Shown here piece by piece: positions 8,061 to 17,163 of a stretch of DNA of 57,704 nt. The DNA lies in assembly GCF_004352835.1 (NCBI RefSeq), contig NZ_SJSB01000020.1, positions 1 through 57,704 of the forward strand, given 5' to 3'. Numbering within the stretch: position 1 is the first letter of the stretch; every line of letters starts with the position of its first letter. The translations under genes were made by a program, and so were the position numbers. The DNA is from Marinomonas flavescens (lineage in GTDB: Bacteria > Pseudomonadota > Gammaproteobacteria > Pseudomonadales > Marinomonadaceae). Below the pieces are notes generated by a model that was given only the letters and a program-made list of their open reading frames with translations, searched no databases and was not told the DNA's origin.

Positions 8061-8411
8061 TCAGCCTAATTTTGGCGCATCAAAATCTTCTGGTTCATCT
8101 GAATACACGCACACATTCCAATCTTCGATTAGGCCATCGCTCGATTTACATTGGCTTTCAAAAAATGCCACCAATTCGCTACGCTGGTTATGTGCTTCGA
8201 ACGATGCCATGTCTTTCCAAATTTCATTAAAAACAAGAGGGAAACTGGTTCCAGTGGCCATAGGGCAGGCGATTTGGCGCGTGACGCGATATTGGATACA
8301 GCCGTCTTCACGTAGCGCATTGGCTTCAAGTCCCTGTAATAACTTGAACACGGCCTTTTCTTGACCTTTTTTGGGTAAAAACTGCGCAACACAATACACT
8401 TTACTAGACAT
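8061..8411 (-). CDS. Antibiotic-biosynthesis-monooxygenase (ABM) domain protein
   Basis: A 116-residue single-domain ABM protein (dimeric alpha/beta ferredoxin-like barrel). Typical features are the N-terminal strand VYCVAQFLPKKGQEKAV, the central DGCIQYRVTRQ and the block FNEIWKDMASFEAHNQ, which corresponds to the conserved EvWxsxeaLxaH segment. Members such as YgiN oxidise quinols without cofactors; others have no known activity. The substrate is unknown. AAAGGG precedes the ATG. It lies alone between the barrel gene and nfsA. Confidence 0.82.
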   Translation of the reverse strand: MSSKVYCVAQFLPKKGQEKAVFKLLQGLEANALREDGCIQYRVTRQIACPMATGTSFPLVFNEIWKDMASFEAHNQRSELVAFFESQCKSSDGLIEDWNVCVYSDEPEDFDAPKLG

Positions 8412-8626
8412 AAATAAGCCCTTTCAAAAAAATGGAAAATCCTTTTTGATCTTATGATAAAAAGTCATTCGACCATAACCAATGGTCAACGTACAAACAA
8501 GCTCACTGACAACACTTCCCCATGTTGTTCTCTTTGTGCAGAAAAATGCGAAAGATAATAACGACCTTCCATTTTGGTGACTGTCTAATTACTATCTGAC
8601 CCTATCATTCCCAAGGTAATACCACT

Positions 8627-9364
8627 ATGAACCCTATTATTGACGCTCAATTAGCCCACAAATCCATTCGTAAGTATCTGAATAAAGACATTGAACCAAC
8701 GCTATTACATGAACTGATTCATAGTGCACAAGGAGCCGCCTCCTCTAGTTTTATCCAAGCCTATTCATTAGTACAAGTCACCAACAGCGAAAACCGCAAG
8801 AAGATCGCCACCTTAGCAGGCGGCCAAAAATGGGTAGAATCCGCGCCTGAGTTTTTAGTGATTTGTGCGGATCTAAGTCGAGTAGAATATGCCTGTGTAG
8901 AGCAAGGTCTTGGCGCTCTTGAAGGTTACGCTGAGCACTTTCTAGCGGCTACGGTTGATGCGGCCTTAATGGCACAAAACCTAATGCTAGCAGCGGAATC
9001 TGTTGGTCTTGGGGCTGTTTTTATCGGCGGCATTCGTAATGACCCTGCACAAGTCTCTGAGCTGCTTGCCTTACCTGAACAGGTTTATCCTGTCTTTGGA
9101 CTTTGCCTTGGTTACCCTGATGCCGAGCCGGATGTAAAACCTCGCCTACCAGTAGACGTAATCCTTCATACCGACCGTTACGATGCTTCTCGTTGCGAAG
9201 CTGATGTCAAAGCGTATGACAACCAAATGGAGGCGTATTACCAAAGTCGTGGCGACAACCAAAAAGTTAGCAACTGGTCAGAGCAAACTGCCGCAGCCGT
9301 ACAGAAAAAGAAACGTGAGCACATGCTAGGATTCTTACAAGAACGCGGTTTTCTAAAACGCTAA
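8627..9364 (+). CDS. nfsA: Oxygen-insensitive NADPH nitroreductase NfsA
   Basis: A 245-residue FMN flavoprotein of the NfsA/Frp branch of the nitroreductase family, which reduces nitroaromatics and quinones by two electrons with NADPH. Conserved blocks are HKSIRKYLNKDIE at the N-terminus (FMN phosphate contacts), QGAASSSFIQAYSLV, AAESVGLGAVFIGGIRNDP and FGLCLGYPD, with the C-terminal extension (NWSEQ...HMLGFLQERGFLKR) that distinguishes NfsA from NfsB. Length fits E. coli NfsA (240). An AAGG ribosome site is present. Cytosolic, stress or redox defence; single-gene unit. Confidence 0.93.
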   Translation: MNPIIDAQLAHKSIRKYLNKDIEPTLLHELIHSAQGAASSSFIQAYSLVQVTNSENRKKIATLAGGQKWVESAPEFLVICADLSRVEYACVEQGLGALEGYAEHFLAATVDAALMAQNLMLAAESVGLGAVFIGGIRNDPAQVSELLALPEQVYPVFGLCLGYPDAEPDVKPRLPVDVILHTDRYDASRCEADVKAYDNQMEAYYQSRGDNQKVSNWSEQTAAAVQKKKREHMLGFLQERGFLKR

Positions 9365-9394
9365 AAACACTAGAAAATTACCCTTATTCATACC

Positions 9395-9426
9395 AAAAAG
9401 CGCGACTCACCCTGTCGCGCTTTTTT
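9395..9426. terminator. Bidirectional terminator between nfsA and the dadA-like gene
   Basis: Arms AAAAAGCGCGAC and GTCGCGCTTTTT (12 bp) with a TCACCCT loop and T run, between converging genes. Confidence 0.9.
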
Positions 9427-9457
9427 ATTACTTGCTTACTAAAGAACCATGTTAATG

Positions 9458-10696
9458 CTAGTGATTTAGCCTATTCATTGGAGAAAGCGCATCAATCAAC
9501 TCATTCGATTCACCCGCCATTGCTTTGACCAACAAATCTGACGTGGTTGGACCAAGAGTAAAGCCTTGATGACCATGCCCAAAATGAAACCATAATCCAG
9601 TATGGTTGGGAGCGGCTCCCACCAGCGGTAACATATCCGGCATACAAGGTCGCGTTCCCATCCACTGTGGCTCATCAACCTTTTTTCCTAGGTCCATGAT
9701 TTCATTTAATGCCTTAGCACCGCGCACCAACTGGCTAATTTCTATTGGCGAGTCCATTGGCACCAAAGCCGCGCCTGTTGTTACTCGCAAGCCTTTCGTC
9801 ATTGGTGCAGCCAACACACCATTTTCCACATCAAGAAAGGGACGAGTCAGAGAAGTTTGTGTATCAAAATGCCCATGATAACCACGTTTATAAATCATCG
9901 GAATTTTGTAACCAAAACGTTTCAGTAATTCAGGTGACCAAGGACCTAAAGCAACCACCACGTTCTCTGCGTGCAAATCACCTTCATTGGTTAAAACCTG
10001 CCAGCCTGAAACCGTATGTTTCAGTGTATTTGCGTCACCTGAAACAAACCTTCCGCCACGAGATAAAAATAAGTCACAGTAAGCCTTAGTTAAATCACCC
10101 GGAGAATGACAGCTCCAACTCTGGTTAAAATGCACCACACCAGCAGGATCTGCCGTTAAAGCAGGCTCTTCTTGGCGATAGCTTTTACCATCTACAATAC
10201 GTGAAGTGACACCATACTCACTGTCTAAAAAGGCCGCTTTTTTCGTTGCTTTCTCAAACGCCTCAGGCTCACGATAAAGCATCGCTAAACCATTACGTTC
10301 GATAAGATGCTCTGATTTAGAATCACGAATTAAGTCAGCATGATCTGCTGTAGAGCGACCCGTTAATTGAGAGTAAATGTGAGAGATTTTCGCATGTTTC
10401 TGAGGGGATGAATGCCGAAAATACGACCAAAGAGCGGGGGCCATTTTCAATGCACCACCTACTCGCCAAGTCACATCATTACTGATTTCTAACGAATACC
10501 GAAACAACGTTAATAAATCTCTTGGTAAAGCGTAAGGCTCTGCCGCTTCAACCTGAATAATACCAGCATTACCATAACTGGTTTCACAGCCTGCATCAGT
10601 CCGATCTATTATCGTCACTGTGTGCCCTTCTGCCTGCAGCGCCAAAGCGCTACTTACACCGACCATTCCCGCACCAAGAACAAGAAAATCTGCCAT
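9458..10696 (-). CDS. DadA-like FAD-dependent D-amino acid dehydrogenase
   Basis: A 412-residue DAO-fold flavoenzyme. The FAD-binding motif is at the N-terminus (FLVLGAGMVGVSSALALQ, followed by an acidic end of strand 2 at IDR), and the C-terminal substrate/FAD region includes WMGTRPCMPDMLPLVG and GHGHQGFTLGPTT. It resembles DadA and related dehydrogenases that oxidise D-amino or N-methylated amino acids to keto acids at the membrane quinone pool. It lies 156 bases downstream of a BBOX-like dioxygenase in the same direction, so a shared role in breakdown of a betaine- or amino-acid-like compound is plausible. Substrate not assigned. GAGG ribosome site. Confidence 0.82.
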   Translation of the reverse strand: MADFLVLGAGMVGVSSALALQAEGHTVTIIDRTDAGCETSYGNAGIIQVEAAEPYALPRDLLTLFRYSLEISNDVTWRVGGALKMAPALWSYFRHSSPQKHAKISHIYSQLTGRSTADHADLIRDSKSEHLIERNGLAMLYREPEAFEKATKKAAFLDSEYGVTSRIVDGKSYRQEEPALTADPAGVVHFNQSWSCHSPGDLTKAYCDLFLSRGGRFVSGDANTLKHTVSGWQVLTNEGDLHAENVVVALGPWSPELLKRFGYKIPMIYKRGYHGHFDTQTSLTRPFLDVENGVLAAPMTKGLRVTTGAALVPMDSPIEISQLVRGAKALNEIMDLGKKVDEPQWMGTRPCMPDMLPLVGAAPNHTGLWFHFGHGHQGFTLGPTTSDLLVKAMAGESNELIDALSPMNRLNH

Positions 10697-10852
10697 ATCG
10701 CGACCTCGATATTATTCCAGCGTATTTAAATCATTGTATTTTTACTATCGTTATACATTCCTACATCACGCTATAGACTTCAACCTGAAATTCCTATTTC
10801 CATCCGACAATATTGGTGATTTGGTGCATTCGTAGCGTTTTAACCACGTCCA

Positions 10853-12013
10853 TTACGACCCATGCTGTTGAGCAAGCACCCGTAAGCGGCTTTTGAATTC
10901 AGAACGATCAACATAACAACCATGTAAATGGCGGCGACCGCTGGTGTCTTCAAACTTGTTACGGCCATGCAATACTCGACGATTATCAAACACCACCATT
11001 TGACCCGCTTGCAATTTAAGCTCGATTTTAAAGCGCTCATCACGAAAACGTGCCATCAGGTTACGATAAGCAAGGTAATAATCACGCATAATGTCACTGG
11101 GTAAGTCAAAGACTGCGGCGATATGTGCGTTGTATTTCACTTCGACAATATTGCCGAAATCATCGACGTTGATCACGCTATGGTGTTGGCGAATATCCTG
11201 CTCTTGATCATGGTAACGAAAAGGAATGACTTGCTCGGACAATAACGTAAAGTGATCGGGGCACTGTTCACGCAACTCTTCAGCCACTCGTAAGCCATCA
11301 ACAAACGTGGACTCTCCGCCTTCGCATTCATTGGCTAGGCAATGTAAAAACTGGTAACCCGGTGGGGTTTCCTGATTGGGCAAATCCGTGTGAAGTGGTA
11401 AGGAAATCGAGGTGTAAGCCAAATTAATGGGAGACTCAACAGATACTACATCAAACGTGGTGCCAAAATTTGTCTGACGCAAATAATCTATACGAGTTGC
11501 CAACGACACAGTCGATTCAGTGGTGTCTGGCATGCCTTCAATAATGGTTAAGCCAAGCTTATCTAGCGCCACCATCCACTGATACAGCGCCTTATCATCA
11601 CTAATCACGGCGTCATAATGGGCTCGTGGAATGCTCTGAAGAAAGGACGAATCCCAGCTTTGATAACCACTAATATGGCGTACTTGATTCACACGAGAAT
11701 AGTCATATTCATGGAGCCACGACCATAAAAAAGCGCTTTTATGGCCGCCTTCTGACCAGGTGATATCCAGACTCATCTCACCAATCTGAACACTCAACGG
11801 ATGAATGTCTTCACTCACACTCAACAAGTCAAAATCTCGCTCTTGTGTATCAGAATGAAACGCAGAAGAGCAATTGTCTCTTAACCAAATATAGTGATAA
11901 AGAGACTCTGAGCCATCATCCCACGTAACCGTTAAGCTGTGCTCTTCCTGTTGAACTGACGCTATTCGTCTATTGGTAAGCCGGCTATTTGAATGGCTAA
12001 TATTGGCTGTCAT
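10853..12013 (-). CDS. Gamma-butyrobetaine dioxygenase-like 2-oxoglutarate/Fe(II) oxygenase
   Basis: A 386-residue protein with the two-domain plan of gamma-butyrobetaine hydroxylase and trimethyllysine hydroxylase: a GBBH-like N domain (about 20-110) and a TauD fold. Iron ligands visible are H and D of LHTDLPN and the distal H of RRVLHGR; the 2-oxoglutarate-binding arginine is in the GRRHLHG...SRLR end. The N domain begins LRDNCSSAFHSDT, so only the first Cys of the family's Zn-binding CxxC-type loop is kept. The reaction is presumably hydroxylation of a carnitine-like or other quaternary amine. A LysR gene is divergent 122 bases away, and a dadA-like gene follows. Confidence 0.8.
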   Translation of the reverse strand: MTANISHSNSRLTNRRIASVQQEEHSLTVTWDDGSESLYHYIWLRDNCSSAFHSDTQERDFDLLSVSEDIHPLSVQIGEMSLDITWSEGGHKSAFLWSWLHEYDYSRVNQVRHISGYQSWDSSFLQSIPRAHYDAVISDDKALYQWMVALDKLGLTIIEGMPDTTESTVSLATRIDYLRQTNFGTTFDVVSVESPINLAYTSISLPLHTDLPNQETPPGYQFLHCLANECEGGESTFVDGLRVAEELREQCPDHFTLLSEQVIPFRYHDQEQDIRQHHSVINVDDFGNIVEVKYNAHIAAVFDLPSDIMRDYYLAYRNLMARFRDERFKIELKLQAGQMVVFDNRRVLHGRNKFEDTSGRRHLHGCYVDRSEFKSRLRVLAQQHGS

Positions 12014-12134
12014 GGAGCGCTCCTGAGGGCAAAAAATTCATCGACTAAAATCATAGGACCATGCTAGATCTATTGTATTTTTTATTCAAACAACATATTT
12101 TGACAAAGTTGATAAGCAATTGTGATGGATCAGT

Positions 12135-13034
12135 ATGAAAACAGACCTTCCTCCCATGAATTGGGTCAAAACCTTTGAAGTGGCTGCTCGCCTGCTGAAT
12201 TTTAGTGCGGCGGCGCGTGAACTCAACATGACACAATCCGCTGTTAGCCAGCAGATTAAGCTACTCGAGCATCATTTGGGCGATCCCTTGTTCATTCGCA
12301 AACACAGAAAAGTCAGCCTCACGAATAGTGGGCTCGCGTATCTTCCTGTGGTACAAGGCGTGTTGAATAATTTGCAGCGCAAAACGGCAGATATTTTTTC
12401 TCCCATTGGAAAAGGCCGCTTAGTATTGAATGTGAATTACGCTTTTTCGTCGCTCTGGCTAACCCATCACCTTTATAAGTTTTGCGCACGTTATCCGGGG
12501 ATTAGGCTGCAATTAATGCACTCGAATTGGGAAAGCGATTTTTCTGAAAGCAGCTACGACTTGTCTATCATGAATGGCAATGGTCGCTGGCCCGGACTGA
12601 ACTTAGAGGCTCTGCTGCAAGCCAATGTGCAGGCCTTTTGCTCGCCCAACCTTGCCAAACATATCGACTCGCCTAATGACCTCCTTTCATTACCGCTCAT
12701 TGAAGTCATGGGCAGTAGCCACTCTTGGTCTCAATGGTTTGAAAAAGTAGGCATCGACATGGACGACAGCAAGGTCGTATGCCACAAGGTAGACACCCTA
12801 ACCGCCGCAACCCAAATGGTAATATCTGGACTTGGCGTGATGCTCGCTTACCCAGATTTCTTTATCGGAGAAGAGTTTGAAGACACATTATGCTCTCCTT
12901 TCAAGGTTCAGTTACCCACAGAAGACAATTACTTCCTTGCCTTTCCTGAAGGCAAACCGCTGTCTAAATCTGCCACGGTTTTTCGCGACTGGCTGCTTGA
13001 AGAACTAAGAATCGTCGCTATCAATGTCTCCTAA
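12135..13034 (+). CDS. LysR-family regulator (GcvA-like), divergent from the dioxygenase
   Basis: A 299-residue LTTR of the GcvA/AmpR branch. Opening MNWVKTFEVAARLLNFSAAA with HTH ELNMTQSAVSQQIKLLEHHL, then LFIRKHRKVSLTNSG. The effector domain includes SYDLSIMNGNGRWPG and SGLGVMLAYPDFF. It faces the BBOX-like oxygenase gene across about 120 bases and most likely controls that gene and the dadA-like gene. The ribosome region has GGATC before the ATG. Its end is 18 bases from the converging end of a second LysR gene, with no terminator visible between them. Confidence 0.88.
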   Translation: MKTDLPPMNWVKTFEVAARLLNFSAAARELNMTQSAVSQQIKLLEHHLGDPLFIRKHRKVSLTNSGLAYLPVVQGVLNNLQRKTADIFSPIGKGRLVLNVNYAFSSLWLTHHLYKFCARYPGIRLQLMHSNWESDFSESSYDLSIMNGNGRWPGLNLEALLQANVQAFCSPNLAKHIDSPNDLLSLPLIEVMGSSHSWSQWFEKVGIDMDDSKVVCHKVDTLTAATQMVISGLGVMLAYPDFFIGEEFEDTLCSPFKVQLPTEDNYFLAFPEGKPLSKSATVFRDWLLEELRIVAINVS

Positions 13035-13052
13035 CACTCTGTAATGAAAAGG

Positions 13053-14003
13053 CTATTTATCTTTGGTTTCTTCCAATGCGCTGCTGTCGATAAAGCCTTT
13101 TTCTACCAATTGCGTGAGCAGAACTTTGGTTTGTTCTCGAAATAAGTCTCTAAGGAGGCGCACTGTCGGTGTAATTGACTGGCGGCTAGAACAAATTAAC
13201 CAAAGCTCGCCTTGAGCAACTTTATAATCCTGCATCAATGGCAAAAGACGACCCGTTAGCAGATCATTAGTAATATCTAGCGAGGATTTAATCGCTACAC
13301 CTTTTCCTGCGATACACCAACGCCTCACTAGATCACCATCGTTTGCAGCACAATACGCTTTAGGTTTCACCTTGTAGCTACGCTCGTTATCAGAGAAGCG
13401 CCATGTGTCGTTTAGAATGTCTTGCAGCTGGTAAAACAACCCCTTGTGGCTCAAGAGATCCTTTGGCTGTAATGGCATGTCGTGCTGATCAATATAGTCT
13501 GGACTGGCCACCAGCAAGCGCGGCACATTACAAATTTTAAAACCATACAAATTCGAATCCGCAGGCGGCCCATAGCGCAGCGCCATATCCAAGGCATCCC
13601 GATAGAAATCGATATTACTGTCGCTGATGTGTGCTCTCAGCGTCACTTGTGGATGCTGCACCATAAAATCGTCAATCCAAGGAATCGCAAGGTTGCGACC
13701 TAAATCGGATGAGACAGCAATACGAATCTCACCACTAATAATATCTAGATCGTTATGGATAGTTTGCTTAGCTTGCTCAAGTAACGATAATGCCTCTGCG
13801 CATTGTGGCAAATATCGCTCCCCAGCACTCGATAAACGCAAATGCCGTGTCGTCCGCACAAACAATTCCACCCCTAATGACGCTTCAATTCGTTTCACCG
13901 CGGCGCTGGCTGTGGCCATTTGCATATCGAGGTGTCGCGCCGCGGCCGTAATGCTACGGAACTCCGCAACGTTCAATACCACTCGGAGATCTTCAAGTTG
14001 CAT
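13053..14003 (-). CDS. LysR-family regulator, divergent from a nitroreductase gene
   Basis: A 316-residue LTTR of the CrgA/DmlR-like branch: MQLEDLRVVLNVAEFRSITA, HTH with HLDMQMATASAAVKRIEASL, then VELFVRTTRHLRLSSAGERY. Effector domain with DMALRYGPPADSNLYG. A GGCGG ribosome site precedes the ATG. It starts 156 bases from the nitroreductase gene at 14160 in the opposite direction, and a perfect LysR-type dyad lies between, so it probably controls that gene and itself. Effector unknown. Confidence 0.88.
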   Translation of the reverse strand: MQLEDLRVVLNVAEFRSITAAARHLDMQMATASAAVKRIEASLGVELFVRTTRHLRLSSAGERYLPQCAEALSLLEQAKQTIHNDLDIISGEIRIAVSSDLGRNLAIPWIDDFMVQHPQVTLRAHISDSNIDFYRDALDMALRYGPPADSNLYGFKICNVPRLLVASPDYIDQHDMPLQPKDLLSHKGLFYQLQDILNDTWRFSDNERSYKVKPKAYCAANDGDLVRRWCIAGKGVAIKSSLDITNDLLTGRLLPLMQDYKVAQGELWLICSSRQSITPTVRLLRDLFREQTKVLLTQLVEKGFIDSSALEETKDK

Positions 14004-14037
14004 AGTTCCGCCTTTTCCATAAAAATGTCATGAAAAG

Positions 14038-14060
14038 ATTATCAAATAAGAATTGATAAT
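14038..14060. promoter_or_regulatory. Candidate LysR operator of the nitroreductase gene
   Basis: Perfect 8-bp arms ATTATCAA (14038-14045) and TTGATAAT (14053-14060) around ATAAGAA. The dyad contains the T-N11-A geometry of LTTR boxes (T42 to A56 region) and lies in the divergent space between the LysR and nitroreductase genes. Binding is inferred. Confidence 0.55.
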
Positions 14061-14159
14061 AATTCAATAAAAACCATGTTTTTCATTCGATAAAGAAGCG
14101 TTACTATAGCGCCATCTTACTTGGTAAACGCCAAGCTATTTCTTTTTAGGGAAGCAAAC

Positions 14160-14813
14160 ATGTCAAACCAGATCATTACTGAATTAGAAAAACGTCACAC
14201 TGTAAAACATTACGATGCCTCTAAACGCATTTCACAAGCGGATTTAGAGACTATTTACGAAGCGATTCGCCTATCTCCGTCTTCTATCAATTCACAACCT
14301 TGGAAATTCATTGTGATTGAAAGCGACGAAGCGAAACAACGTTTCCACGATACTTTTGCAAACAAATTCCAGTTCAACCAAAAACACGCTAAAGCCGCGT
14401 CACACACTATTCTTTTCGCTCAGAAAAAACAGTACACACGTGATGATTACTCAAAAGTAATCGACGCCGACATCCAAGCGGGCCGCACTAAAGCAGAAAA
14501 CAAAGAACAAGCTTTTGGCGCTTTCGCTTTCGTTGAAATGAACACAGACGATAAAGGCATCAACGCTCCTTGGACAAGAGCACAAACATACATTGCGCTG
14601 GGTAGCACAATGACAACGCTAGCTCGCATGGGCATCGACTCCACACCTATGGAAGGCGTTGATCACGAGCTTATCAGTGAATTGTTCCCTGAACTTGAAG
14701 GCTACCAGTGCGACGTTGCATTAGCGATGGGTTATAACGATCCAGAAAGCGACTACAATGCCGCATTACCAAAATCTCGTCTAGCACTAGCCGACGTTAT
14801 GACTGTTCTGTAA
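14160..14813 (+). CDS. NfsB-like oxygen-insensitive NAD(P)H nitroreductase
   Basis: A 217-residue FMN nitroreductase of the NfsB/FRase I branch. Blocks: KRHTVKHYDASKRIS, AIRLSPSSINSQPWKFIVIE (the classic SSxNxQPW motif contacting FMN), WTRAQTYIALGSTMTTLARMGIDSTPMEG and DVALAMGYNDPESDYNA. It reduces quinones, flavins and nitro compounds. A longer TTG-started frame begins at 14121; I chose the ATG at 14160 because of its AGGGA ribosome site and agreement with family length (217 in E. coli NfsB). Likely controlled by the divergent LysR gene. Confidence 0.9.
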   Translation: MSNQIITELEKRHTVKHYDASKRISQADLETIYEAIRLSPSSINSQPWKFIVIESDEAKQRFHDTFANKFQFNQKHAKAASHTILFAQKKQYTRDDYSKVIDADIQAGRTKAENKEQAFGAFAFVEMNTDDKGINAPWTRAQTYIALGSTMTTLARMGIDSTPMEGVDHELISELFPELEGYQCDVALAMGYNDPESDYNAALPKSRLALADVMTVL

Positions 14814-14859
14814 TACTGCCATCAAGTATTGCAATTATTTAGCTGAAGCTAGATAGTCA

Positions 14860-14895
14860 AAAAAAAGCAAACCATGAATTTGGTTTGCTTTTTTT
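14860..14895. terminator. Bidirectional terminator between nitroreductase and diguanylate cyclase genes
   Basis: Arms AAAAAAGCAAACC and GGTTTGCTTTTTT (13 bp) around ATGAATTT, between converging genes. Confidence 0.9.
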
Positions 14896-14934
14896 ATGGG
14901 CGATTTATGACACAAAAAACCGTCTAATCTTGTT

Positions 14935-15903
14935 CTAGTTCTGGCTCTTACTTTCTAAAAGGGCAGAAACTGAATCGGACGGAGAGACAATAAAACTGAC
15001 CACTTTATTTCGACCGCTTTCTTTGGCTTTATAAAGCAGATCATCCGCTTGTGCTATCAAGTCTCTGGGCTCCAAAAGTCGATTCGGTGTCATCTCCACT
15101 AAACCAATGCTGGCGGTCAAATACGGCGCAATAGGCGAGCGTTCATTGGGTATTTTTAGCTGACGAATTTCCTCCAGCAACGCCTTGGACAGTAACTCGG
15201 CTTCCAGCAAGGTCGTATAACTCCAAATAACCGTAAACTCTTCTCCACCATAGCGAGCACAGACATCGCCCGTGCGCCGAGCAAAGTTTTTTAATAGCGC
15301 GCCAACCGCGACCAAACAATCATCCCCACTTTGATGACCATAATTATCGTTGAGCAATTTAAAATGGTCTAGGTCGATCACCGCCAAACTTATCGGCTGC
15401 TTCAGGGTTAAACATTGCTGCCATTGTTCACTCAAGATCTCATCAAACGCCCGTCGGTTATAAATATTGGTCAAGCCATCTCGACGCGCCAGCTTTTCCA
15501 CCGCTTTTTCGGCCAGTTTTCTCTCGGTGACATCCAGATGGGAAATGACAAAAAAACGCTCATTCTTGAGTGCAAAAGGAGACACTCGCATGATAAACCA
15601 ACGCTGTTCGTCAGCACTGTGACAAGGGTATTCTAAATTGAAATACGCCTCTTTTTGATCGATAACACTTTTAATCCCTGCCCCTGCTTGAATCCCAAAT
15701 TCATCCCCTGCCAATGCGGCACTATCGCAGACTGAGAGGTAATTCACCTTGCTCCAATCCTGCGCGATGGAGCAAGCATTATCATCACCAAACTGAGCCC
15801 AACTGCGATTAATAAAACGGATATCTCCACACACATCAATCACCGCAATATTCTCTGCAATCGAGTCTAGAATTAATCTCAAAAAATTATCTGAATCTTC
15901 CAC
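14935..15903 (-). CDS. PAS-GGDEF diguanylate cyclase
   Basis: A 322-residue cytosolic signalling protein. A PAS domain (about 10-125, with IAVIDVCGDIRFINRSW) is followed by a GGDEF domain (about 140-305). The active site is intact (ARYGGEEFTVIW), and an inhibitory RxxD site (RTGD) stands five residues before GGEEF, so product-inhibited c-di-GMP synthesis is expected. The frame is open back to a TTG at 15954, but I prefer the GTG at 15903 because AAGGAAG stands in position before it while the TTG has no ribosome site. There are no membrane segments. Input signal unknown. Confidence 0.88.
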   Translation of the reverse strand: MEDSDNFLRLILDSIAENIAVIDVCGDIRFINRSWAQFGDDNACSIAQDWSKVNYLSVCDSAALAGDEFGIQAGAGIKSVIDQKEAYFNLEYPCHSADEQRWFIMRVSPFALKNERFFVISHLDVTERKLAEKAVEKLARRDGLTNIYNRRAFDEILSEQWQQCLTLKQPISLAVIDLDHFKLLNDNYGHQSGDDCLVAVGALLKNFARRTGDVCARYGGEEFTVIWSYTTLLEAELLSKALLEEIRQLKIPNERSPIAPYLTASIGLVEMTPNRLLEPRDLIAQADDLLYKAKESGRNKVVSFIVSPSDSVSALLESKSQN

Positions 15904-16332
15904 ACAAAGCTTCCTTATCCTAAAAAATCGCTCTATTAACCTTTGGTAGATCAACTCAATACGGTGAAAATCAGCCAGTTAAACGGGTCATGGCTTTTAT
16001 TCTTTATACCGCTAAACACACAATAGCGTCGCATCAAAAAACACACTGTATGTAAGCCTAGTACAGCCTTAACAACATCACTATTCAGAATTGTAAGCTT
16101 TTGAAAAAGGCCCTAATCAAGACCTATTTTTAGAAAATATAGAAAACCCACTTAACCAAAAAGCCAAATTCGCCTTGGCGAGAAGGTCTGGTGGAAGATG
16201 AATCTATCTACCGTCAACGACGGCCAATAAAAACGCCCGTCTTTTACAAGACGGGCGTTTTCGTTTATTAACAATAGAGAGAGAGCTCAACATAAAAATA
16301 TTCAGCTCATAATAGAAAGAGATAAAAGCTAA
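15904..16332. other. Intergenic region between the diguanylate cyclase gene and hutG
   Basis: About 430 bases with no supportable gene. It holds the cyclase promoter region at its left side and the hut operon terminator at 16229-16264. Nothing else was recognised. Confidence 0.6.
16229..16264. terminator. Terminator downstream of the hutUHIG operon
   Basis: Arms AAAACGCCCGTCTT and AAGACGGGCGTTTT around TTAC. It lies about 70 bases after the hutG stop on the minus strand and has a T-rich tail in both directions. Confidence 0.85.
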
Positions 16333-17163
16333 CTAAAGCTTAACGCTCAACAAAGCGTCCACCAGCGTACTAAGCTGTTTCTGGATCACGGGTAGTTTGT
16401 GTTCATCCAGTAGATATTGGCCTTGCTTTACCAATTCATCATTGAGGTAAGTGGCTTGCGAAAGCTCCAGTTGGATGGCATGAATACCTTCCGCTGGCTG
16501 ACCAAAGCCTCGGGTGATGTAGCCCCCCTTGAAACGGCCATTGGCGACTTGACTATAGTCTGTTGATAAACACGCTTGAGCGCTTTTTAATACCGCAGGA
16601 TCACAAGACTCACCGGCATTGGTGCCCCAGTTAAAGTCTGGTAATTTGCCTTCAAACAACATAGGCACTTCGGCAGCGATGCTGTGTGCATCCAGCAAAA
16701 TAGCATAACCAAATTTCGCTTTAATATGCGCTAACTCATCTTCAATTTGCTGATGATATGGACGCCAGATCTGTTCTTTGCATAGCGCATGATGGACATC
16801 GGTTGGCTCTTTTCCTGCCAAAAACGTCGGGGTTTCATCAAACAAGATCTCTGGAAACAAGCCCGTTGTCTTGCTTGCGTATAACGCGGCATCGTCATAA
16901 GGGCGATTAAGGTCAATGACATAGCGTGAGTAATTCGCTGAGATCACACTCACACCCCGTGCCGCTAAATCACCATAAAGCTCTGGAATGTACCAGTCAG
17001 TATCCGGCAAGCGTTTCGCTTTGTCGGTCAGTGATTCCTCTTCTGTCGCTGTTAAGCGCAGTCCAGAGTGAGGCATACTGATTAACAGCGGCGAATCCCC
17101 TTGATGGAACTCAAAAGGCGATTCAATCCGATTATGAATAGGCTGAAGCTCTACATTACTCAT
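16333..17163 (-). CDS. hutG: N-formylglutamate deformylase (formylglutamate amidohydrolase) HutG
   Basis: A 276-residue amidohydrolase doing the last step of the five-step histidine pathway: N-formyl-L-glutamate to glutamate and formate. Blocks typical of the family are [39 protein letters not shown] and [14 protein letters not shown]. It is the last gene of hutU-hutH-hutI-hutG; its start overlaps the end of hutI by 8 bases, indicating translational coupling. HutF in the facing operon supplies its substrate. HutC control is expected through the operators at 21750 and 21933. Confidence 0.95.
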   Translation of the reverse strand: MSNVELQPIHNRIESPFEFHQGDSPLLISMPHSGLRLTATEEESLTDKAKRLPDTDWYIPELYGDLAARGVSVISANYSRYVIDLNRPYDDAALYASKTTGLFPEILFDETPTFLAGKEPTDVHHALCKEQIWRPYHQQIEDELAHIKAKFGYAILLDAHSIAAEVPMLFEGKLPDFNWGTNAGESCDPAVLKSAQACLSTDYSQVANGRFKGGYITRGFGQPAEGIHAIQLELSQATYLNDELVKQGQYLLDEHKLPVIQKQLSTLVDALLSVKL

